Assembly: GCA_052246295.1 (NCBI GenBank)
Contig: JBQQCO010000010.1
Strand: one strand, 5' to 3'
Origin: Piscibacillus sp052246295
GTDB lineage: Bacteria > Bacillota > Bacilli > Bacillales > Alkalibacillaceae
DNA: 64,000 bases
Under the pieces are notes generated by a model. The model ran no database searches. It saw nothing but the letters and a program-made list of their open reading frames with translations, and was not told the DNA's origin. The position numbers and the translations under genes are program-made. Of this stretch, positions 1-9,243 are shown piece by piece. The first letter of the stretch is position 1. Every line of letters begins with the position of its first letter.

Positions 1-315
1 AACAAGCTGCTGGGTTGGCAACTGAAGAAGAAGCCACCATTACGACCTAAAGGTCGATCATATAAATAATGCAGCTAACTTAATACAGATGGAACGTCGT
101 CATTTACACAAACTTTTTGACACTCCCTTGAAATAGAACCAAAAAACTGTATGTGTACTAATAATTGATGTATAACAATAAAATGTGTACGTAAGTGAGT
201 AATATCTTTTTTTATTCAAAAGTGAATGATTATTCATTTTTAAAGAAGGAATTTTGTAAAGTTATGTAGAAGTTTGTTAATGTGAGGAAAAGAACTTTAG
301 AATGGAGGATTCATC
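1..315. other. Left edge and pycA upstream region
   Basis: This is a 315-base stretch without a confidently assigned gene. Bases 1-50 may be the tail of an upstream gene: one frame ends at TAA 48-50 (ending ATITT) and another ends at TAA 67-69 (ending RPKGRSYK). I cannot choose between them. By B. subtilis synteny the neighbour would be ftsW. A short CGACC/GGTCG hairpin at 43-56 has no T-run, so it is not a convincing terminator. The rest is AT-rich and holds the FadR-like palindrome at 223-240. I see no clear sigma-A promoter. Confidence 0.4.
223..240. promoter_or_regulatory. FadR-like operator upstream of pycA
   Basis: The sequence TGAATGATTATTCATTTT matches 16 of 18 positions of the B. 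subtilis FadR (YsiA) consensus TGAATGANTANTCATTCA as I recall it. The core TGAAT-4-ATTCA is a perfect inverted repeat. It lies about 75 bases before the pycA start, so it could overlap the promoter or the early leader. Any TetR-family regulator with a similar half-site is an alternative. Confidence 0.4.
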
Positions 316-3300
316 ATGAATGAAGTTAAGCCTTTTAACAAGGTTCTTGTAGCAAACAGAGGAGAAATTGCCATAAGGGTATTTCGTGCATGTACTGAAT
401 TAAACATCCGTACAGTGGCTATTTATTCCGAAGAGGATACAGGCTCTTACCATCGTTATAAAGCAGATGAAGCTTACTTGGTAGGGGTAGGTAAAAAGCC
501 TATTGATGCATATCTAGATATAGAAGGTATAATCTCTATTGCAAAACGTGTAGGTGTTGATGCAATTCACCCTGGTTATGGGTTTTTATCAGAAAATGTA
601 CATTTCGCAAGAAGGTGTGAGGAAGAAGGAATTAAATTTATTGGCCCATCAAGCGGTTTGTTAGACACATTTGGAGATAAAGTAAAAGCTAGATATCAGG
701 CTATAAAAGCTGAAATCCCAGTTATTCCTGGTACAGATGGCCCTGTTTCTTCTTTAGATGAGGTTCAGGATTTTGTTACTAAATATGGTTTTCCAATTAT
801 GATTAAAGCGGCATTGGGCGGCGGCGGACGTGGCATGAGAATTGTCCGTACTCAAGAAGCTTTGAAAGAAGCGTATGAACGTGCAAAATCAGAAGCAAAA
901 GCAGCGTTTGGTAGCGATGAAGTATATGTAGAAAAATTAATTGAGAATCCAAAACATATTGAAGTTCAGATTTTAGGTGACGAGGATGGTAATATTGTTC
1001 ATTTATATGAACGTGACTGTTCAGTACAAAGACGTCATCAGAAAGTAGTCGAAGTCGCTCCAAGTGTTTCATTAGATGATCAACAGCGTGAGGAAATCTG
1101 TGAAGCAGCCGTTAAGTTAATGAAAAGCGTTGATTATGTCAACGCAGGTACGGTTGAATTTCTAGTAACGGAAGATGATTTTTATTTCATTGAGGTAAAT
1201 CCTCGTGTACAAGTTGAACATACCATTACTGAGATGATAACGGGTGTTGATATTGTACAGACTCAAATTCATATTGCAATGGGTGAGAATCTACATGATT
1301 CACCAATTGATATTCCAAAACAAGAGGAAATCTCAACTCACGGATTTGCAATTCAATCTCGTGTAACTACAGAAGATCCGCTTAACAATTTTATGCCTGA
1401 TACAGGTAAAATTATGGCTTATCGTACTGGTGGTGGTTTTGGAGTCCGTTTAGATGCAGGAAACGGTTTCCAAGGTGCTGTTATTTCACCACATTATGAC
1501 TCGTTATTGGTCAAAGTATCTACGTGGGCGCTTACTTTTGAACAAGCCGCAAAGAAGATGGTTCGTAACTTAAAAGAGTTTAGAATTCGTGGAATCAAAA
1601 CGAATATTCCATTTTTAGAGAATGTTATTTTACATCAGAAGTTTATAAACGGTAGTTATGATACGACATTTATAGACCAATCGCCGGAATTATTTGTATT
1701 CCCAAAGAAAAAAGATCGAGGTACAAAATTATTAACTTATTTAGGGCATACGACAATTAATGGTCCTGCCAATCAAGGTCATACAAAGAAACCACTTTTC
1801 TCTAAGCCTAGAGTGCCAGATGTGGACTTGAATCAAGACTATCCTAGAGGTACAAAACAAATCTTAGATGAAGAAGGACCAGAAGCAGTGGCAGACTGGT
1901 TATTAAAACAAAAAGAGGTTCAATTAACGGATACAACATTCCGTGATGCTCACCAGTCATTATTAGCAACACGAGTCAGAACAAAGGATTTATTAGATAT
2001 TGCAGAACCAACTGCAAAGCTACAGCCAAACCTATTCTCAGTTGAAATGTGGGGAGGAGCGACATTTGATGTTTCATATCGTTTCTTACGTGAAAACCCA
2101 TGGGAGCGTTTAAGTAAATTAAGAGAGAAGATGCCAAATGTATTGTTCCAAATGCTTCTAAGAGCGAGTAATGCAGTTGGGTACAAAAACTACCCAGATA
2201 ATGTAATCGAAAAGTTTGTTGAGCACAGTGCCCATATGGGTATTGATGTCTTTAGAATTTTTGATAGCTTAAACTGGTTAGAAGGAATGAAACCTGCTAT
2301 TGAAGCAGTTAGAAAGCAAGGTAAAATTGCCGAAGCTACGATGTGTTATACGGGTGATATATTAGATCCTGAACGTCCTAAGTATGACTTAGACTATTAC
2401 TTAAACTTGGCTAAGGAGTTAGAACAAGCAGGTGCACATATTCTCGGGATTAAGGATATGGCAGGGTTATTAAAACCAGAAGCGGCTTATCAATTAATTA
2501 AAGCACTAAAAGAAGAAATCTCAATACCTATTCATTTACACACACACGACACTAGTGGAAACGGTGTCATGATGTATTCTAAAGCAATTGAAGCAGGCAT
2601 AGATGCAGTTGATGTGGCAGTAAGTACTATGGCTGGAAGCACGTCACAACCAAGTGCAAATAGCTTGTATTATGCATTAGAACATCATGAACGTCAACCA
2701 AAGCTTAATATTAATGCATATGATCAATTAGCAAGATATTGGGAAGATGTTCGTGAATATTATGCACCTTATGAAAATGGCTTAAAGGCTCCACACTCTG
2801 AAATTTATTTCCATGAGATGCCAGGAGGACAGTATAGTAACCTACAACAACAGGCAAGAGCAGTAGGTTTAGATGAGCGATGGGATGAAGTCAAAGCAAT
2901 GTACCGTAAAGTTAATGATATGTTCGGTGATATCATTAAAGTAACACCATCGTCTAAGATTGTAGGAGATATGGCATTGTTCATGGTTCAAAATGAATTA
3001 ACAGTTGATGATGTATATGAAAAAGGTGATTCATTAGATTTTCCTGATTCAGTCGTGGAGTTTTTCCAAGGGTATATTGGTCAGCCTTATAAAGGGTTCC
3101 CTAAAGAGTTACAACGAATTGTACTAAAAGGTCGAGAAGCAATTGAACGTCGACCTGGTGAACACCTGAAACCAGTTAATTTCGAAGCATTAAGGGAAAA
3201 ACTATATGATCAATTAGAACGACAAGTAACAGATCTTGAGATTATATCTTCTGCTTTATATCCTAAGGTATTTGACGAGTATCAGAAGTTTGTAGAAACT

Positions 3301-3759
3301 TATGGAGATGTTTCGGTACTTGATACGCCATCATTCTTATATGGACTAAGGTTAGGCGAAGAAGTTGCTGTTGAAATTGAGCAAGGTAAAACATTGATAG
3401 TTAAGCTTGTCTCAATTGGTGAAGCACAAAAAGATGGAAACAGGGTGGTCTATTTTGAGTTAAATGGTCAACCTCGTGAAGTTGTTGTTCGAGATGAAAA
3501 TGTAGAAAATGTCCTTGAACAGCGTGTGAAAGCAGATAAGAGTAATCCGAATCACATTGGAGCTTCTATGCCAGGAACTGTTATTAATGTGCTTGTAAAA
3601 GAAGGTGAGAAGGTTGGCAAGAATGATCATCTAATGATTACAGAATCAATGAAGATGGAAACAACAATTCAAGCACCATTTGAAGGTATTGTAAAGAAAG
3701 TACATGTTAAAGATGGCGAATCAATTGAAAGTGGAGACTTATTAATAGAAGTAGAATAA
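316..3759 (+). CDS. pycA: Pyruvate carboxylase
   Basis: ATP- and biotin-dependent carboxylation of pyruvate to oxaloacetate, the main anaplerotic step that refills the TCA cycle; cytoplasmic. At 1147 residues it is full length for the single-chain enzyme. Domain order: biotin carboxylase with ATP-grasp glycine loop (GGGGRGM, about residues 8-460), carboxyltransferase starting near QLTDTTFRDAHQS (about 535-830), and a C-terminal biotinyl domain with ESMKMET, where K1113 is the biotin attachment lysine. The start ATG at 316 follows GGAGG at 304-308. The gene is monocistronic: a bidirectional hairpin closes it against the convergent ctaA. A FadR-like palindrome lies upstream. Confidence 0.97.
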   Translation: MNEVKPFNKVLVANRGEIAIRVFRACTELNIRTVAIYSEEDTGSYHRYKADEAYLVGVGKKPIDAYLDIEGIISIAKRVGVDAIHPGYGFLSENVHFARRCEEEGIKFIGPSSGLLDTFGDKVKARYQAIKAEIPVIPGTDGPVSSLDEVQDFVTKYGFPIMIKAALGGGGRGMRIVRTQEALKEAYERAKSEAKAAFGSDEVYVEKLIENPKHIEVQILGDEDGNIVHLYERDCSVQRRHQKVVEVAPSVSLDDQQREEICEAAVKLMKSVDYVNAGTVEFLVTEDDFYFIEVNPRVQVEHTITEMITGVDIVQTQIHIAMGENLHDSPIDIPKQEEISTHGFAIQSRVTTEDPLNNFMPDTGKIMAYRTGGGFGVRLDAGNGFQGAVISPHYDSLLVKVSTWALTFEQAAKKMVRNLKEFRIRGIKTNIPFLENVILHQKFINGSYDTTFIDQSPELFVFPKKKDRGTKLLTYLGHTTINGPANQGHTKKPLFSKPRVPDVDLNQDYPRGTKQILDEEGPEAVADWLLKQKEVQLTDTTFRDAHQSLLATRVRTKDLLDIAEPTAKLQPNLFSVEMWGGATFDVSYRFLRENPWERLSKLREKMPNVLFQMLLRASNAVGYKNYPDNVIEKFVEHSAHMGIDVFRIFDSLNWLEGMKPAIEAVRKQGKIAEATMCYTGDILDPERPKYDLDYYLNLAKELEQAGAHILGIKDMAGLLKPEAAYQLIKALKEEISIPIHLHTHDTSGNGVMMYSKAIEAGIDAVDVAVSTMAGSTSQPSANSLYYALEHHERQPKLNINAYDQLARYWEDVREYYAPYENGLKAPHSEIYFHEMPGGQYSNLQQQARAVGLDERWDEVKAMYRKVNDMFGDIIKVTPSSKIVGDMALFMVQNELTVDDVYEKGDSLDFPDSVVEFFQGYIGQPYKGFPKELQRIVLKGREAIERRPGEHLKPVNFEALREKLYDQLERQVTDLEIISSALYPKVFDEYQKFVETYGDVSVLDTPSFLYGLRLGEEVAVEIEQGKTLIVKLVSIGEAQKDGNRVVYFELNGQPREVVVRDENVENVLEQRVKADKSNPNHIGASMPGTVINVLVKEGEKVGKNDHLMITESMKMETTIQAPFEGIVKKVHVKDGESIESGDLLIEVE

Positions 3760-3764
3760 AACTA

Positions 3765-3806
3765 AAAAAAGATTAAGGGCTATTTTAATAGCACTTAATC
3801 TTTTTT
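3765..3806. terminator. Bidirectional terminator pycA/ctaA
   Basis: The stem GATTAAG-GCTATT / AATAGC-CTTAATC (3771-3800) is flanked by an A-run on the left and TTTTTT on the right, so it can act in both directions between convergent pycA and ctaA. Its right arm includes the ctaA stop codon (3795-3797). Confidence 0.85.
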
Positions 3807-4712
3807 AGCACTTCTATAACAAAGCAAAATAAAATAACTCAATAGAGCAAAGAATAAAGAAATAAATAGAGCGTGCATGAGAGCAATTGTTGTGTTTTTT
3901 AGTGTAATGATCACTAATGCACCTAAAACAACTTGTAAAATAATTAGAATCGTAGCAAGTAACCATCCATTTTTAATAAACGAATATTGCTTATAGTTTC
4001 TGAAAATATATATGAGAAGACCAACAACCCATAGAAATAATAGTCCTGCTAAAAATCTATGACCCATTTGAATCCATTGCTCAAGGCCCAAACTATTAAA
4101 ATTAAATGGCTCTTGGTTATAGCAGAACGGCCAATCGATACAAGCTAAGCTAGATTCCTTATGTCTAACTAATGCTCCAGAGTATACAACAATTAATGTG
4201 TATACAAATATTCCGTATAACTGAATTCTTAATTTTTTAGGGATTGTAAACTGGTTTGTATGGAATTTCTCATCAAAGTTAAAAATAATTAAAGCTAACA
4301 AAAAGACTGTAGCAAATGAAACAAGAGAAATACCGAAATGTAATGCTTTAATGAGACTTGTCTGTTCGAATAATACAGCACCTGCACCTAATAGAGATTG
4401 TAGAATGAAGAATACAATAGTCATGACAACTAAAAATTTAGTTTCACGAACATGCTGGTAATGACGCCAAGCAATAAATGATAAAAGTCCAACGAAAATA
4501 ATCGCAACGCCTGTAACAAGTCTGTGACTAAATTCTATTATAAGTTCTGGAGTTATATTTTTAGGAATCAGTTGCCCTTCGCATAAAGGCCAACTTCTGC
4601 CACAACCTAGCCCTGAACCAGTTTTAGTTACTAATGCTCCGCCAATTAGAACAAATAGCATTACAAATACTGATACTAGAGCAAGAGGTTTGTGCTTAAT
4701 CCACTTGTTCAT
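3795..4712 (-). CDS. ctaA: Heme A synthase
   Basis: Membrane monooxygenase that oxidises the C8 methyl of heme O to the formyl group, giving heme A for the aa3/caa3 oxidase. It has 305 residues with eight hydrophobic segments, the usual COX15/CtaA architecture. The conserved EFSHR and MGHRF histidine motifs and a cysteine pair in each half (CGRSWPLC, CIDWPFC) are visible. The ATG at 4710-4712 is preceded on the minus strand by GAAGGTG. It is divergent from ctaB across about 370 bases, the arrangement known from B. subtilis, where ResD controls both directions. CtaB supplies its substrate. Confidence 0.95.
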   Translation of the reverse strand: MNKWIKHKPLALVSVFVMLFVLIGGALVTKTGSGLGCGRSWPLCEGQLIPKNITPELIIEFSHRLVTGVAIIFVGLLSFIAWRHYQHVRETKFLVVMTIVFFILQSLLGAGAVLFEQTSLIKALHFGISLVSFATVFLLALIIFNFDEKFHTNQFTIPKKLRIQLYGIFVYTLIVVYSGALVRHKESSLACIDWPFCYNQEPFNFNSLGLEQWIQMGHRFLAGLLFLWVVGLLIYIFRNYKQYSFIKNGWLLATILIILQVVLGALVIITLKNTTIALMHALFISLFFALLSYFILLCYRSAKKD

Positions 4713-5082
4713 TTATGACACCTTCTTTCGTTGAAGAACACCTAGTACATATCGTAATATAATTTAGCGGTAGTTGGAAACTAATTTCTTTACAAAATTA
4801 TAACACTTACAATTAACAAATACTTTTTGGAAGGGTTAGCACTTTAATTTTAAACAAACTGTGAAAAATTTAAATAAATTAGATTTAGGACTGACATTTC
4901 TCGATAAAATATGCTAATTTATTGTCTAGGCATTATTTTTTCACACATTTTTCACATCTAAAAAAGTTTTTATGTGGTTAAATAGAAGTAAAGAATATTA
5001 CATGATACAATGATATTGGTTACATAAGGAACATCTGGTACTTCTTATGAAAACCAATTGCATTATCTTGAGGGGACGGCGA
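4713..5082. promoter_or_regulatory. Divergent ctaA-ctaB control region with ResD-like repeats
   Basis: A 370-base non-coding region. TGTGAAAAAT lies at 4860-4869, and the complementary motif occurs twice as TTTTTTCACA (4936-4945) and ATTTTTCACA (4947-4956), 11 bases apart or one helical turn. The motif resembles the ResD site TTTGTGAAT reported for B. subtilis ctaA/ctaB. A ctaB -10 TACAAT lies at 5006-5011 with no good -35, which fits an activator-dependent promoter. I could not place the ctaA promoter. Confidence 0.5.
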
Positions 5083-6015
5083 ATGACTATGAGTGAACCT
5101 CGTTCAATTCAATCAACAATTTCTCAAATAGAAAGTCAAGATACAAGTATTAAAGCCTTGTGGACTGACTTTTTATCATTAATAAAAGTTGGGATTATTA
5201 ATTCTAATCTAATCACTACGTTTACCGGATATTGGTTAGCGTTATACTTTACAAATTACTCATTCTCATGGGTAACTTTCTCATTATTAATGGCGGGAAC
5301 CGCATTTGTCATAGCTGGTGGCTGTGTCATTAATAATTGGTTTGATCGAGATATTGATCACGTCATGTCTAGAACAAAAAATAGGCCAACTATTACAGGA
5401 ACCATTCCATTAAATGTTGTGCTAAGTATGGGAGTTAGCTTCAGTTTAATAGGCTTTATTCTCTTGTATTTAACAACTCCTATGGCAGCATTATTTGGTT
5501 TCATAGGTTGGTTTGTCTATGTTGTTCTTTACACGATGTGGTCGAAAAGAAAGTATACAATTAACACAGTGGTAGGGAGCTTTTCAGGAGCAGCTCCACC
5601 ATTAATTGGTTGGGCAGCAGTGGACTCCACATTACACCCTGTGGCTTTTGTATTATTCTTAGTGATGTTCATATGGCAAACACCACATTTTTTATCTTTA
5701 GCTATAAGAAAGAGAGAAGAATACAGTAAAGCTGGTATACCAATGTTGCCAGTTGTTTATGGTAATAATATTACTAAAAGACAAATTCTGATTTATACAA
5801 TCTGTCTATTACCATTACCATTTTATTTCTTTTCTCTAGGATCAATCTTTTTAATATTTGCTACACTATTAAATTTAGGTTGGTTAGCAATTGCAGTATA
5901 TGGATTTAGAATGAAAGATGATGACCGTTGGGCTAAGTGGATGTTTGTTTATTCCTTAAACTATTTAACATTTTTCTTTGTGGGGTTAGTAGTAGCAACC
6001 TTACCTATTTTCTAG
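5083..6015 (+). CDS. ctaB: Protoheme IX farnesyltransferase (heme O synthase)
   Basis: Adds the farnesyl group to heme B to make heme O, the substrate of CtaA; integral membrane UbiA-family prenyltransferase. The first aspartate-rich motif NNWFDRDIDHVMSRT is clear, and there are about nine membrane segments. I start at ATG 5083 (MTMSEPRS, 310 residues) because AGGGGA sits seven bases upstream. An in-frame ATG at 5047 would add twelve residues without a ribosome site, and ATG 5089 is a second option. First gene of the ctaBCDEF run. Confidence 0.93.
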   Translation: MTMSEPRSIQSTISQIESQDTSIKALWTDFLSLIKVGIINSNLITTFTGYWLALYFTNYSFSWVTFSLLMAGTAFVIAGGCVINNWFDRDIDHVMSRTKNRPTITGTIPLNVVLSMGVSFSLIGFILLYLTTPMAALFGFIGWFVYVVLYTMWSKRKYTINTVVGSFSGAAPPLIGWAAVDSTLHPVAFVLFLVMFIWQTPHFLSLAIRKREEYSKAGIPMLPVVYGNNITKRQILIYTICLLPLPFYFFSLGSIFLIFATLLNLGWLAIAVYGFRMKDDDRWAKWMFVYSLNYLTFFFVGLVVATLPIF

Positions 6016-6107
6016 TATGTAATTAAGAAAAATTTTCTTTTTCTTAATTCAAATTATATAATGTACTCAACAACTTAAGATTAATAAGAGAAAGAGAGGT
6101 ATTGATG

Positions 6108-7349
6108 ATGAAAGGGTGGATGAGTAAATTCAAGGCTATATTTGCTTTGATCGTGCTTGCACTTGTTTTATCAGGTTGTGGTGAACCATTTCTAAGTGCG
6201 CTTCAGCCAAAAGGTGAAGGTGCAGAAATGATTTACGACTTGATGATTCTAAGTATTGTCATCATGTTATTTGTATTTGTTGTAGTAATGGTGATTTATA
6301 CGTTTGTTATTATTAAGTATCGTCAGAAAAAAGACGATCCTGATTTTATGCCTAAACAAACTGAAGGGAATCACGCACTAGAAACATTATGGACTGTTAT
6401 CCCGATTATTTTACTTTTAATTTTAGCAGTTCCAACTGTGCAGTATACTTTTGCACTAGCTGATACTTCTCCAGAAGTTAATGAAGAAGGAGAAGAGCAA
6501 GATTCTATTTGGGTCAACGTTACGGGTGCTCAATATTGGTGGCACTTTGAATACGATGGCTTAGAAGTTTCAACAAGTCAGGAATTATATATTCCAACAG
6601 ACAGAAGAGTATACCTATCAATGACTTCTCAAGACGTCATTCACTCATTCTGGGTACCGTCAATAGATGGTAAGATGGATGTTAACCCAACAGGTAACAC
6701 GAATGAAATGACCCTTTTAGCAAAAGAAGAGGGCGTTTATTGGGGTAAATGTGCTGAGCTTTGTGGTCCTTCTCACTCCATTATGGACTTTAAAGTAGTT
6801 GCAGTAAGCCCTGGAGAATTCGAAGAGTGGGTACAAGATATGCAATCAGTAACAGGTGAAGAAACACCTGATTCAGCTACAGCTCAAGAAGGACAAGAGT
6901 TATTTGCTAATAACTGTATGTCATGTCACGCAGTTGGTTCAAGCCCTAACAAAATCGGTCCTAACCTTACAAACTTTGGTGACCGTACTAAGTTAGCAGG
7001 TGTTGTTGAATACAATAAAGAAAACTTGGTTGAGTGGATTCAAACAAAAGGTGAAGACATGAAGCCAGGTAACCACATGTTAGATGCTGGTTATGACTTA
7101 GAAGACGAAGAAGCAGAAAAAATTGCTGAATACTTAATGGGGTTAAGCCCAAGTGACATTACTTCTGAAAGTGCAGAAGACAGCGTGTATAAAGACTCTG
7201 ACTTATCATCGTTATTCCCTGAAGAAGAAGCTGAAGGTGAAGGAGAGCAATCTCAAGACGGTGAAAGTGAAGAAGAGTCTGATGGGGAAGACTCTAGTGA
7301 AGACGGAGCAGATGAAGAAGATTCAGATGAAGAAAACAATGATGAATAG
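6108..7349 (+). CDS. ctaC: Cytochrome caa3 oxidase subunit II with fused cytochrome c
   Basis: Receives electrons and passes them through the CuA centre to subunit I. The order is: lipoprotein signal with lipobox LSGC (C24), two membrane helices (about 42-70 and 90-112), cupredoxin domain with CuA ligands C215, C219, H223 and M226, then cytochrome c domain with CMSCH (C270, C273, H274), as in caa3 oxidases. The last about 50 residues are an outside-facing tail made almost only of Glu, Asp and Ser. Three in-frame starts are stacked (TTG 6102, ATG 6105, ATG 6108). GAGGT at 6096-6100 fits ATG 6108 best. Confidence 0.95.
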   Translation: MKGWMSKFKAIFALIVLALVLSGCGEPFLSALQPKGEGAEMIYDLMILSIVIMLFVFVVVMVIYTFVIIKYRQKKDDPDFMPKQTEGNHALETLWTVIPIILLLILAVPTVQYTFALADTSPEVNEEGEEQDSIWVNVTGAQYWWHFEYDGLEVSTSQELYIPTDRRVYLSMTSQDVIHSFWVPSIDGKMDVNPTGNTNEMTLLAKEEGVYWGKCAELCGPSHSIMDFKVVAVSPGEFEEWVQDMQSVTGEETPDSATAQEGQELFANNCMSCHAVGSSPNKIGPNLTNFGDRTKLAGVVEYNKENLVEWIQTKGEDMKPGNHMLDAGYDLEDEEAEKIAEYLMGLSPSDITSESAEDSVYKDSDLSSLFPEEEAEGEGEQSQDGESEEESDGEDSSEDGADEEDSDEENNDE

Positions 7350-7386
7350 TGAATCAGATATCACTTTTTAGAGGGAGGTTAATAGC

Positions 7387-9243
7387 GTGAGCACAACAGC
7401 TAAGAAAGCTGGCTTCGGGGCTACATTATGGGATTACTTAACTACCGTTGACCATAAGAAGATTGCGATCTTATATTTAGTCGCTGGTATGTTCTTCTTT
7501 ATTCTCGGTGGACTCGAAGCAATGATAATTCGTATACAGCTCATTGAGCCTAATAATGATTTCGTATCAGCTCAATTTTATAATGAAGTTTTAACAATGC
7601 ACGGAACCACGATGATTTTCCTTGCAGCGATGCCATTAATCTTTGCATTAATGAACGCTGTAGTACCACTACAAATTGGTGCTCGTGACGTCGCGTTCCC
7701 ATTTGTTAACTCTTTAGGTTTTTGGTTATTTTTCTTTGGTGGTGTCATGCTAAACGTATCATGGTTTGTTACGGGTGCACCTGATGTAGGTTGGACTGCG
7801 TACGCACCACTATCAATATTCTCTGAAGGGCATGGGGTCGACTTTTACGCCATAGGTCTTCAGATATCAGGTTTTGGTACACTAATGGGTGGTATTAACT
7901 TCATTGTTACAGTTGTTAATATGAGAGCGCCTGGTATGACATACATGAGAATGCCACTATTTACTTGGACGGCATTTATTGCTAGTGTACTTATCTTATT
8001 TGCGTTCCCAGCGTTAACGGTAGGTTTATTCCTATTAACGTTTGACCGATTATTTGGAGCAAACTTCTTTGACCCAGCAATGGGTGGTAACGTTATTATC
8101 TGGGAACACCTATTCTGGATCTTTGGACACCCAGAGGTTTATATTTTAATCCTGCCAGCATTTGGTGTGTTTAGTGAAGTTATATCAACATTCTCTAAGA
8201 AGCGTCTATTCGGGTATTCATCAATGGTATTCGCTACAGTATTAATCGCATTCTTAGGTTTCATGGTATGGGCTCACCACATGTTTACAGTTGGTTTAGG
8301 TCCGATTGCGAACTCAATTTTCGCAGTTGCAACTATGGCCATTGCCGTACCTACAGGGATTAAGATTTTTAACTGGCTATTTACATTGTGGGGCGGTAGC
8401 ATTCGATTAACGTCTCCAATGGTATTTGCATTAGGTTTCATCCCAACATTCACAATTGGTGGTATGACAGGTGTAATGCTTGCATCTGCAGCTGCAGACT
8501 TCCAGTATCATGATTCTTATTTCGTAGTAGCACACTTCCACTATGTAATTGTTGGTGGTGTTGTATTAGGACTATTTGCCGGAATCATTTACTGGTGGCC
8601 GAAAATGTTTGGTACAATGCTAAATGAGAAGCTTAACCACTGGTTCTTCTGGTTATTCTTTATCGGTTTCCATTTAACGTTCTTTGTACAGCATTTCCTA
8701 GGATTAATGGGTATGCCTAGACGTTATTGGATCTTCTTAGAAGACCAAGGCTTAGATTTCTTTAACTTAATTAGTACAATTGGTGCCTTCTTTATGGCAG
8801 CAGGTACGATTTTATTCCTATACAACGTGGTTGTAACACAAGCTAAAGGTGTAAAAGTTTCAGGAGATCCTTGGGATGCTCGTACACTTGAGTGGGCTAT
8901 TCCATCACCACCTCCTTTCTATAACTTTAAACAAGAACCTCTAGTTCGTGGTTTAGATCCATTATGGATTGAGAAAACTGAAGGTGACGGTAAAATTAAG
9001 CCTGCAGAACCTTTAGGTGACATACACATGCCGAATAATTCATTCGTTCCATTTATGATGTCACTTGGTTTATTCATAGCCGGTTTCGGTGTGATGTTCC
9101 AAGGTTCTTACTGGATTTTAGCTGTTATCGGTTTTGCCATTACAGCAGGTAGTATGCTTTACCGCTCTTTCAAAGATGATCTTGGATATCATGTTCACAA
9201 AGAGGATTTAGAAGATGAAAAGGGGGATGGTTCTAATGGCTGA
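7387..9243 (+). CDS. ctaD: Cytochrome caa3 oxidase subunit I
   Basis: Catalytic heme-copper subunit that reduces oxygen and pumps protons. At 618 residues with twelve or more membrane helices it matches the family. Visible signatures are HPEVYILILPAFG (CuB histidine and cross-linked Tyr), WAHHMFTVG (CuB His pair) and HFHYVIVGG (heme ligands). The start is GTG 7387 behind GGGAGG. Its last eight bases overlap ctaE, suggesting coupled translation. Confidence 0.96.
   Translation: MSTTAKKAGFGATLWDYLTTVDHKKIAILYLVAGMFFFILGGLEAMIIRIQLIEPNNDFVSAQFYNEVLTMHGTTMIFLAAMPLIFALMNAVVPLQIGARDVAFPFVNSLGFWLFFFGGVMLNVSWFVTGAPDVGWTAYAPLSIFSEGHGVDFYAIGLQISGFGTLMGGINFIVTVVNMRAPGMTYMRMPLFTWTAFIASVLILFAFPALTVGLFLLTFDRLFGANFFDPAMGGNVIIWEHLFWIFGHPEVYILILPAFGVFSEVISTFSKKRLFGYSSMVFATVLIAFLGFMVWAHHMFTVGLGPIANSIFAVATMAIAVPTGIKIFNWLFTLWGGSIRLTSPMVFALGFIPTFTIGGMTGVMLASAAADFQYHDSYFVVAHFHYVIVGGVVLGLFAGIIYWWPKMFGTMLNEKLNHWFFWLFFIGFHLTFFVQHFLGLMGMPRRYWIFLEDQGLDFFNLISTIGAFFMAAGTILFLYNVVVTQAKGVKVSGDPWDARTLEWAIPSPPPFYNFKQEPLVRGLDPLWIEKTEGDGKIKPAEPLGDIHMPNNSFVPFMMSLGLFIAGFGVMFQGSYWILAVIGFAITAGSMLYRSFKDDLGYHVHKEDLEDEKGDGSNG

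Noticed and set aside
43..56. Hairpin CGACC/GGTCG as terminator of the upstream gene
   Set aside because: Only five pairs and no T-run on either strand.
7153..7371. A 72-codon Lys-rich frame within the end of ctaC
   Set aside because: It is the +1 frame of the acidic tail codons (GAA/GAT repeats read as Lys/Met); an artefact of low complexity.
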